DNA of 64,000 nt, taken from NCBI GenBank assembly GCA_039519185.1, contig JAZGSX010000012.1, positions 558,001-622,000 on the forward strand, read 5' to 3'. The DNA comes from Astragalus membranaceus (lineage: Eukaryota; Streptophyta; Magnoliopsida; Fabales; Fabaceae). Made by a program: the position numbers and the translations under genes. Below are positions 55,630-64,000 of the stretch, in pieces. Below the pieces are notes generated by a model that had not been told where the DNA came from, did no database searches, and saw nothing but the letters and a program-made list of their open reading frames with translations. Each line of letters starts with the position of its first letter. The stretch's first letter is position 1.

Positions 55630-57443
55630 TGATAAGTCTATTTTTAGAGTCTTTCTAATAGTTATTAGGTTTATTTGGTATTTTAATTATATTTTTGAGC
55701 TATTTTACTACAAATGTTTACTTTTTATTTTCAGGTTTTATTTTGAAGCAAAAGAGAAAATATGAGCTAAAATGAAGAACAAAGAAAATATTTGAGGAGG
55801 AGCAATTTTTGAGACAGCACTGGCGCAGCACAGGGCCCCAAGGGCGCCAAGGAGCAAAACTGGCGCAGCACAGGGCCCCAAGGGCGCTAAGGAGAAAAAC
55901 TGGCGCAGCACAGGGCGCCAAGGAGCAAAACTGGCGCAGCACAGGGCGCCAAGGAGCAAAACTGGCGCAGCACAGAGCGCCAAGGGCGCCAAGGAGCAAA
56001 ACTGGCGCAGCACAGGGCGCCAAGGAGCAAAACTGGCGCAAACTGGCGCAGCACAGGGCGCCAAGGAGCAAAACTGGCGCAGGACTGGCGCAGGACAGGG
56101 CGCCAAGGGCGCCAAAAAGCAGTAAATTTTGGCTGCGACCACTTGTTGATGGCCATCTTTGCCAACTTGATTTTTTCACTTTTTTTTGACCATTTTACCC
56201 CTCCACTCAAGTGCTTTGACCACTTGTTGATGGCTATCTTTGCCAACTTGCTTTGTCCACTTGTTGATGGCTATCTTTGCCAAAACTTGAATTGACCATT
56301 TTGCCCCTTCCCTCATATTTTCCTATAAATAGGACCTTGATCCTCACTTGTAAAGAAGCTTGAATTTTGTTAGAAAATCACTCTCAATAAACTCTCTAAG
56401 ATTCACGACTTCAATTTACTCTTCATGTTCTTTATGATTCTTGCTCTTTTACTTTCTTGCCCTTTTAATTCTTGCTCTTTATTTTCTTGCCCTTTTAATT
56501 CTTGCTCTTTATTTTCTTGCCCATTTATTTTCTTGCGCTTTTAATTCTTGCTCTTTACTTTTCTTGCCCATTTATTTTCTTGCCCTTTTAATTCTTGCTC
56601 TTTATTTTCTTGCCCATTTATTTTCTTGCTCTTTTAATTCTTGCTCTTTACTTTTCTTGCCCATTTATTTTCTTGCTCTTTTAATTCTTGCTCTTTACTT
56701 TCTTGCCCATTTATTTTCTTGCTCTTTTAATTCTTGCTCTTTACTTTTCTTGCCCATTTATTTTCTTGCTCTTTTAATTCTTGCTCTTTACTTTTCTTGC
56801 CTATTTATTTTCTTGCTCTTTTAATTCATGCTCTTTACTTTTCTTGCCCATTTATTTTCTTGCCCTTTTAATTCTTGCTCTTTACTTTTCTTGCCCTTTT
56901 ATTTTCTTGCCCTTTTACTTTCTTGCTCTTCTATTTTCCAAGTCATTTAAATTCCTTGCAATTTACTTTTTAAAGCAATTTACTTTCTTGTCATTTACAA
57001 TTCCGATATTTATAATTTTGCAATTTTCTCAATTCCTAACATTTATTTTCTTGCCATTCTAACATCTAATTCCTAACTCATTTACACATTTCGCACTTAT
57101 CGCTTTCTTTACAATTCTTGCAATTTACAAAATCTTCCTCTTCTCCTCTTCTGTCTACAATGATCATGAGTGAGTAGACTTTCTTAGCCTTGGGGTTTTT
57201 GGCAACAATCAAATGATGGCTTCCTACTAATTAATTCCCGAGGCTATTTTCCACCTTAATCGCTTTGTATTTTTAAATCTAATTTCATCACTTTTCATTA
57301 TTATTTCAAAACACCACACGATGTACCGAAAGGGGAAGTGTGGTTGTTGGATCTATGAAATTAGACAATAAAATCAACACATGAAAATAGTTTTGGTTTT
57401 ATTGAGACACGAAAAGGTCTTTGCTTAATGAGTTCTAATAATA
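55630..57443 (+). repeat. Athila 3' LTR, truncated
   Basis: It starts TGATAAGTCT and follows the 5' LTR, with its own arrangement of the GC minisatellite (55821-56115) and CTTGC repeat (56440-56930) and a TATAAATA at 56324. It stops at GAGTTCTAATAATAG, where LARD-1 LTR sequence begins. About 600 bp of LTR is missing. Confidence 0.9.
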
Positions 57444-58863
57444 GTTTCGTGGAAACAATGTTTAATCTCGCAAGCATATGAAATACGCGTAAATTATTCG
57501 AGTTGTGTAAATTTTAAATGGGAATTGGAGCGCAAGGGTAAAATGGTCATTTCACTAAATATCATTGGACCGATCTAGTAAGAGGTCATGGCTATAGTTG
57601 TTAGTCGACCAAAGTATTTTAGCTAATCAAATTGCTAATGAAAGGAGAAGATGCATGATGATTGGGATTTAAGTTTAAGTGAGAGTTTTAAACTAAGGGC
57701 ATTTTGGTCAATTGCTCCTTTTTTGTAAAAAACACCTCATCATAGCCATTGCATGTAAGCACCTCTTTTACCATTCAACTCCATATTCCATCCTCATTTT
57801 TCTGGTCCAAATATCTGAGCCTAACCCTCCCTAGATCATCACTTGTCATTTTCGAGCTATAGAGCCAAGAGGAAGAAGATGAGGTTGATGATTCAAGATT
57901 CATCAAGAATTTTGCTGGAAATCCGTATGACCTACCTTCGGTATTTGCATCGTATCTCCCTGTACACAACTCCTATGAAAGTAATTTTTGTTCCTCTGGA
58001 AACTAGACACGAAATGCTTAAATATGGGCACAAGAACCATCGGGTTTCATTTAGAAATGAGAGAGATATCGTGTCCACAATATTCGGTAAAGAATCAAGC
58101 ACTGCTCTGTACCAGTCCCCTTGTTTCGGTGATATCTCCCAAAATACTGGTTGCATGCGTGTGAATCTTCAACCATCAGAAAGTAGACAAAATTATCTTC
58201 ACAATGGACACTTATTTGGAGGGTTTTGGTCACGAATTGACCAAGTTACGCCTGTTGCAAAACTGTACCTTGATACAGGAAATCGGAAACAAAATTGGAG
58301 ATATCGGTTCGTCGAGTTTGGGTTCGATTCGTCAAAGTCTCGAGAGTCATCAGTTCAATATATCGGAGAGGAGTTCAGTAGCAAGAATGATTGATTAAGT
58401 TGCTGTTTGTGCAAGTGGGGCCCATTGAGTTCAGTTGCGTAGGCATTCGGAGCGTGTTCGTGATTCTGGGGATTGTTCGAGTGGTTAAGGGTTCGATTGT
58501 TCGAGCGAGGACGCGACATCTCGGGGACTCGTCATACCGGTGAGTTTTACTCACGATTAGGAACATTTCCATATTCTGAACTTGTTTCGTTTTGGGTTCA
58601 ATGCGAAAATCTGACTTTCGAAACATTTTATCGAGTCAAAAACCGTTTTCGGGAAAATAGTGTTTTTACGGTTTTTCGGTGAATATATATGTTTTTATTT
58701 AGTTGTTGATTTTAATGCTTTCACTGGAATATGGACTGAAATGTTGGTTATAATATCTATTTTTAAGTCTCGATGATTAGGAAATGTCTCGGGGTCGAAT
58801 AGAAAGCGAAACGGTACAAAACAGGTTTTCGAAATGCTGTTTTCAACCAGTTTTGGCTTCCAT

Positions 58864-58965
58864 TGCGTCGCGACCCGTGGCCATCGCGTCGCGACCTCCC
58901 TTATTTTGCAACGCAAAACTTTCTGTAACTTTTCGCGTCGCGACGGAACCAGTTCGCGTCGCGAC
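58864..58965. repeat. four CGCGTCGCGAC palindromic words in LTR D
   Basis: Words lie at 58864 (first base changed), 58885, 58934 and 58955. The GTCGCGAC core is intact in all four. Confidence 0.88.
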
Positions 58966-59311
58966 ACTTTGCAGTTTTTCAGCAAAACACACTGATTTTG
59001 TTTTCGCAATAACTTTTGATTCGGGAACCCGATTGAGGTGTTCTCAGGTGCGTTTGAAAGCTTATTCAAAGACCTAACTATATATATAATTGGAACTGGA
59101 AAATACACTGTTTTTGAAAGTCAAGTCTATTTTCAAAACCGAATTGTAAACTGCGTGTGAGCATATGATTTTGAATAACAAAACTAATAACCCGTCCAAT
59201 TTAGTACTGTATTATAACGCCGGATGTCTAACTTCGTATTCATCAAAACGGGTTATAGATACAATGATAGATATAAATTATATCGAATTTAGGAGTCGGC
59301 CCAATGCGGGT

Positions 59312-59375
<64 letters not shown>

Positions 59376-62300
59376 CGAGTTGGGTGACGACCCAACGAAA
59401 TAGCATACTAGGAAGGGAAGTCATGAGCCCTCACCCTAGGCCGTGAAATGTTATGGCGTGGTCTAACGTGGGTTATCGGGATTGTGGGAATTGCACGGCC
59501 GATTTATGCTAAGATAGGTTCACGACTCATCGGGATTGTGGGATTTGCACGGTCGATGTTTCGTTTGGTAAAACTTGTAATTATATAATAATTGACAGGG
59601 CTAAAATATATATGTTAGCACTTCATTTACCGGGATTGTGGGATTTGCACGGCCGGTGAAGGGGCTAGGTATATATTGATATAAATAGTTATGATTTTAA
59701 CTATGTATAACGGTTTTATAATGGAACCGAGTGATAGCGAAGGGGCACGGTAGAACTCACTGAGACAAGTTGTCTCACCCAATCATTGTTGTTGTTTTTA
59801 CAGAGAACAGGGAACGAGGAAGTGAACGGGATGTTCAGTTGTCACGCTCGAGGAGAAGATTGACTCAATTCTAATTGTTTATGTTTCCTGTCGTCGTCTC
59901 TGTATTCGGTCTTATGACTCGAACTTGTATATTGTTTTATTTCATAGTTTCCGCTGTTTCTTGTAAAGATGTATATCTAAGCAGGAAAAAATTTTATACT
60001 CTGATGTGAACCAATTTGTATATTTAGGTATTTCTTGTTTTAGAAATACGGGGTGTTACAATTGGTATCAGAGCGGTTCGGCCTTGTCGGACTTAGCGAC
60101 CTTCGGGTCGAGAGTATAGGATCGCGCAGCTAGGGACTTAGACAATTATATGTCAGACCTTTTTAGTATATTATGTGACGTATTGAGTCAGGATCCACTC
60201 AATGTTTCATGTAAATTACTGAAAATTATGACAGTTAGTTGCCTCGGCCCCGAAAAAGTTCGAAACCCTACACCATAGGATTCTTAGCCTTCTCGTTTCA
60301 TCAGAGCGCGTAGTGGCAGCAGAGGGCTACAGGTGACATTTGGGAACAATGATGGACATCCGCGATGGTTCGAGGAAACTGTGGGCGACTGTTCAGTAAA
60401 TGAATCGGATGCGGCTAGTGAGTTGCAGTATAAGACGTCGTAGGTCTTATCGAGAGTTCAAGTTAAGCAAAGCCATTGGGCAGTAGTAACGCCAGTGTCC
60501 TGAAATCTGTCAGATTAGTTAACACCAAAAACCCTGACCATTGATTAGTCAGCCTATCAGTTATCTAAATACTGTTTCACAGTAAATGTTACCTTCTGGT
60601 ATAAGTCAATCCCAGTTTTGATAGCAGTTAAGGAAGCCCTTATCGGTTAATTCCAAGCATAGATCCTAATTCTTCTTCTTCCGGGTCACTATGTGACAGA
60701 TGATAAAGTCAACTGAGTTAAGGTACTCCGTCGCCAGTATTGACTAGCAGAGTCATAATGTGCCGATCAGGTTAAGTCCCGATTAGGAATTACGAATCAC
60801 ATCCTTTAAAGTAGATTAGTATGTGAAATCAGTAGAAGTGACCATATTTCAATCCACTGAATGGAAGAATCCCGATCACAGTCTGTGAGAAATTCTCGTT
60901 AGTCTTCCGACCCATTTTGTTCGTAACTCCAGCTCCAGAACTCCGATTTTTATGTTCCGAGAGGCGTTGGAAAGCTAACGAAAATATCTACACCGATGGA
61001 TGGGTTGTGAGCCGTACCTCCAATTGTATTGTGAAGTGTGCCTCTGTTTTTAAATCTGAACCGTAAACTCTAAAGCATTCGTGGAGTGCGAACCTCTCCG
61101 TTGTGCGGGGAATTGGAAAGATAATTTCCAATCAATTAGTTTAGATTCTTAGACACCGGTTCAGAATGATGTTACTGTATGTTTTGCCAAGAAACCTATT
61201 TCCGGAGATTGTCATTAGTAGTGATAACCATTCAACTATTAGAAGTGATTCTGAAATCTTAAACTATAAGACCTCAACTAACTGGTTAGGAGAACGAGGA
61301 GCTTAAAGTCACCCAAGTGGCGAACATGATGTAGTCAAGGAGCAGAACTCGCTCTGAAGCTTGGTCGATTAACGTGATAGTACTAATTATGTCTGGATAG
61401 TTGCAGAAATTCGGAAAGAAGCTGGGCCAGGGAAATCCTAAATGATAAATACTCAAATTTTATGAATCAATACGAAGACACTTATGGTGTGCTTGTTTGA
61501 TTCCTAAAATAACATTTTGTTTTCAAAATTCCCTTAGTGCCACCGCAGTTCCAATTTCGTAACTAATCCGAGAATAATTGCTACGCTGAAGTTAATCGAG
61601 AAACCAAAGATTTCCTAGGATGACACTAAATCTCACCTTCTAATGAAAACCTTATGTCGTTCTAGTAATATTCCTAATATCGAAATTCGCATCTCCTTAG
61701 GATCTGAGTGATCAAGATCTAAGAAGGATAGGTATCAAAGTTCAAGCTTGGTTGATCTAGGAAGACAGGTGAAATTGGATAAGTCGTTGACTTAGAAAAT
61801 TCCGAAAAGAGCCATGTTAAGGAAATCACCTTACGACAGTGATAGTAGTCAAGCTTCCGCTACTGAAATGAAACTCCAATCGTTAATCTTGAATTAGTAG
61901 AGATCAACAGTAAGTTGTTGTGACTTGATCCATCGGATGGATCGAAGCTAGTTTCTCCATTCTGATAATCTATCGGTTAGACGCAAATAAAGTATGTGCG
62001 TGCTGAATTCAGAGTTATCTGAAGCCGTCGAGTTAGATATGTGTAGTATTTTTCCCTTTTCACCTACTACACCCGTATGATGGAAGAATGTCTAAGGACG
62101 AGCCATGCGTCGGTCTGAGACTAAATGATTGGACAGTGAGTGTATAACACATGAGTCCTCGATAGTGAAACTTATAACCTTTTGTGTAGTCTCTGGAGAC
62201 AATTGAGTCGTGCCTATTTTTCATCACGAAATGCGAGTCTTTGTTTTAACCCTGAAATTTCATCTTGGGCAAATTCGAGAAGAGGATTGAAAGGAAATGA

Positions 62301-62442
62301 ATTGGATCGACTAGAATAGCGGTTTGAGAAAAATTTTAAAAGCAAATATCCGCTTTCCTTTCGACTCAATGTCTTCCGATCCCTTCCTTGAACGAATCCA
62401 ATTATTTTATCTTAACAGAGCCAAACTCAAGCACAATAATGG

Positions 62443-62486
62443 AAGTTTGTGAGATTTTTTTTTTGGTATTAAGTTTGTGAGATTTT
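62443..62486 (-). mobile_element. minute retroposon tail with 16-bp target duplication
   Basis: AAGTTTGTGAGATTTT is present twice (62443-62458, 62471-62486), while copies A-C have it once. Between the copies is only a T-run plus GGTATT. On the minus strand this reads AATACC plus poly(A), the look of a LINE 3' end inserted by target-primed reverse transcription. Confidence 0.6.
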
Positions 62487-62509
62487 GATCACACAAATAG
62501 TTGATTCCA

Positions 62510-62597
62510 GAGACCTAAAACATATTTTACCCTTAATATTATTACTTTAATATTATTATCTACGCAATAGAAAAGTAATTAATATTATTTTAGTCAA
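62510..62597. other. AT-rich unassigned stretch
   Basis: Runs of AATATTATT type sequence between the end of LARD-1 and the duplicated QCT upstream region. No feature is supported. Confidence 0.4.
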
Positions 62598-62744
62598 AAG
62601 AATTAATTAATATTTAAATATTAAATATTTAGATGTGACGTGGCACCATCGGCGCCGAATCGAGCAATTAATGGTCTCGCCCGCAGCAGATTCACACGCC
62701 GCTGTCACGTGTTCTTCATAGCCGTCACGTATTTCTTGAGGTGT
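62598..62744 (+). repeat. second copy of the QCT-like upstream region
   Basis: It shares ATTTAGATGT, GGCGCCGAATCGA, TTCACACGCCG and GCCGTCACGTA with 11333-11463 in the same order. Homology ends where a C-rich, MULE-like sequence begins. No QCT exon follows within the window. Confidence 0.6.
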
Positions 62745-62846
62745 TTGCTTTCCCCACACCCCCTCCTACTCCTCGCACACCCCCCAACTTATTTTTCCCC
62801 AAAATGACCTCGCGTGGGACGCTCGTGTAACACGGGTTAAGTGACT

Positions 62847-63056
62847 GTTCGAACGAGGTTATCCGAACCAGTTCGAACGACATTGTGCGTGTTAAGGAAT
62901 TGGTACTGTTCGCAGGACATCATTCGAACCTGTTCGAATAATGTCATCCGTGTTAAGGAATATTGTTAACCGATTGTACAAAGGGTGTGTTTTGGCTGCC
63001 TCGAATGGCTTTATTCGAACGTGTTCGAATGGGTGCGTTCGAACAGGCGTTCGAAT
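62847..63056. repeat. cluster of eight RTTCGAAY palindromes
   Basis: GTTCGAAC at 62847, 62871 and 63037; ATTCGAAC at 62922 and 63013; GTTCGAAT at 62932, 63023 and 63049. Partial words (TCCGAACC, CTCGAATG, TGCGAACC) lie among them. GTGTTAAGGAAT occurs twice (62889, 62950). Confidence 0.92.
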
Positions 63057-63199
63057 GGCCACATGCGAACCACTGTTAAGCAGAAACAGAAACTAAATAA
63101 ATCAGCACACAGTTTTGGTGATTTTTCAAAATATAAACCTAACTTTAACATTATGTACGAAAATTATACAACATTGTGTACCAAAATTATAAACCTAAT

Positions 63200-63996
63200 T
63201 TAACATTGACTACCATCACTATCTTTACTTAAATCTACACAAGGAAGGGGATGGGGGGGTTGTGATTGTATGAGCAAATTCTTCCACTTTTGTATCCGGC
63301 CAACAAAAAGCGAGTCCCAACCCTTTGCTATGGGTGCCCTATTAGTATTCCATATCAAATCCGGCAAGGGCATTGGACTTCCAGGCTTCATAAAGACCTT
63401 CAAAAATACAACAAAAAACAGAATGTTATGTAATGTTTTGGAATTACTACATTGAATCTAAATAGAAGACAGTTTACCTGTACAAAGTGTTTGTGTTCTG
63501 GTACAAAAAGGATGTTGAACTGTCGGGCAGTTCTGAATGGTGCAACATTGAATGGAAAAATTGTGTAACAACAATTAGGTGACCAACAAGTCAGGACGAC
63601 TTTGTACTTGTTACTGATTAGATACCCCATATCTGGTGTAGTCATCCAATTATCTTCAACATTATGTCCATGATGTGCCCTCAACAATGCCCTCATCAAA
63701 AATGTGACCTTACCAATACCACCATACAGTCTAGTGTAGAAGTCATTGTATTGGTTAAGCTCCTCCATCAGATCAGTTCTGACTGACTGCCAAGCCTCCT
63801 CACCCCTACCAAGAAATGCAGCAATACACCGGAAGCCACAATTTCCATCACCTACCACATTAACAATTTTTTGAACATAGGAACGCATGTATTCTGGCAT
63901 CCCTATTATGTAAGTATTAAAAACATCAATGTGTGCAGCATCCATAGGTGTGGGTTTTGGATGAGGAGCTGGTGTCAAAGTAAGTGTTGGTGTCAA
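63200..63996 (-). CDS. OTU-like cysteine protease, C-terminal part of a MULE-associated protein
   Basis: Two exons on the minus strand. The upstream exon (63996-63478) has a proline-rich linker, then VGDGNCGFRCIAAFLGRGEE with the catalytic Asp and Cys of the OTU fold, and ends EHKHFVQ, supplying the His region. The donor gtaaac and acceptor tttgaag bound an 80-base intron (63398-63477). The last exon (63397-63200) starts VFMKPGSPMPLP and ends DGSQC before TAA. Phase is 0. The 5' part lies beyond the window; the Met at 63996 need not be the start. OTU proteases cleave ubiquitin-type links; here it is probably element-encoded. Confidence 0.8.
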
Positions 63997-64000
63997 AATA

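Larger units (their letters stand above)
35927..57443 (+). mobile_element. Athila-clade Ty3/gypsy retrotransposon, defective, host of LARD-2
   Basis: The 5' LTR (35927-38345), a tRNA-Asp-type PBS, gag, protease-RT (cut), integrase, a non-coding 3' part, a PPT and a truncated 3' LTR (55630-57443) follow in the usual order. Gag and pol style and the PBS place it with Athila/Calypso-type elements. No envelope-like ORF is visible between integrase and 3' LTR. Stops and frameshifts lie in every coding block. It sits inside LARD-1 copy C. The left flank ends GTATC, but no matching duplication is found on the right, because the 3' LTR is deleted together with the start of LARD-1 copy D. Confidence 0.92.
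57444..62509 (+). mobile_element. LARD-1 copy D (LTR missing its start, internal truncated)
   Basis: The LTR (57444-60060) lacks the first 93 bp or so and about 200 bp around 57738 (the poly-G region). It keeps four CGCGTCGCGAC-type words (58864-58965) and the AT tract, and ends GGGGTGTTACA. The PBS TGGTATCAGAGC is at 60063. The internal region matches copy C up to GTTGATTCCA (62509), then stops. A 16-bp duplication with a T-run insert lies at 62443-62486. Confidence 0.88.
62745..64000 (-). mobile_element. probable Mutator-like element end with OTU-protease gene
   Basis: The segment begins with a C-rich stretch, then eight RTTCGAAY palindromes (62847-63056), then the 3' end of an OTU cysteine protease gene on the minus strand. 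In legumes and other plants, OTU domains of this type with the C-terminal VFxKPGxPxP tail sit at the end of MULE transposase-like proteins. No transposase is in view and the terminal repeat cannot be verified from one end, so the MULE label is inference. Confidence 0.5.

Overview
The window is nuclear DNA of a dicot plant. There are spliced gene fragments of plant families, plant-type LINE, CACTA, hAT, MULE, Helitron and SINE elements, and LTR retrotransposons primed by tRNA-iMet and tRNA-Asp. A legume is my best guess, from the Tat/Ogre-like and Athila-like repeats, but this is weak. I see no certainly intact host gene. Almost everything is nested transposable elements or broken gene copies. 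Family names such as LARD-1 and LARD-2 are labels used only here.

Region 1 (1-11.3 kb). An unassigned start is followed by a Tat/Ogre-like LTR remnant and a LINE on the + strand. The LINE ORF1 is split by two clean insertions. One is a 633-bp hAT MITE with an 8-bp target duplication. The other is a 6.1-kb CACTA element with a 3-bp target duplication. Leaving out both elements and one copy of each duplication keeps the LINE frame open across both sites. The CACTA looks like two elements fused end to end. It carries a 270-bp inverted repeat and broken TNP2 and TNPA-type genes. LINE ORF2 (endonuclease, reverse transcriptase) is frameshifted, internally deleted and ends in scrambled filler DNA.

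Region 2 (11.3-22.6 kb). Three host-gene fragments lie here with introns kept: a glutaminyl cyclase-like fragment (4 exons), two ULP2-like SUMO-protease fragments as an inverted repeat, and an ALG13-like fragment. A SINE, a small Helitron with 76-bp repeats, and a second LINE RNase H fragment complete the region.

Region 3 (22.6-62.5 kb). A tandem series of LTR-internal units (LARD-1, copies A to D) shares LTRs and encodes no recognisable proteins. It starts inside the LINE RNase H fragment. An Athila-clade Ty3/gypsy element (35.9-57.4 kb) sits in copy C. It has gag, protease, RT and integrase, but all carry stops or frameshifts. Inside its RNase H lies a second tandem series, on the minus strand (LARD-2). 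LARD-2 has three LTRs and nearly identical 4.1-kb units, each with one unknown charged ORF. The nesting order is LINE fragment, then LARD-1, then Athila, then LARD-2 (youngest).

Region 4 (62.5-64 kb). A second copy of the glutaminyl cyclase upstream region is followed by one end of a probable MULE. It has eight RTTCGAAY palindromes and the end of an OTU-protease gene (minus strand).

The main signals that ordinary annotation would miss are of two kinds. First, a hairpin with loop AGGA and changing but complementary stems lies just upstream of the polypurine tract in three LTR families. Second, unrelated elements each carry a cluster of their own CpG-containing palindrome.
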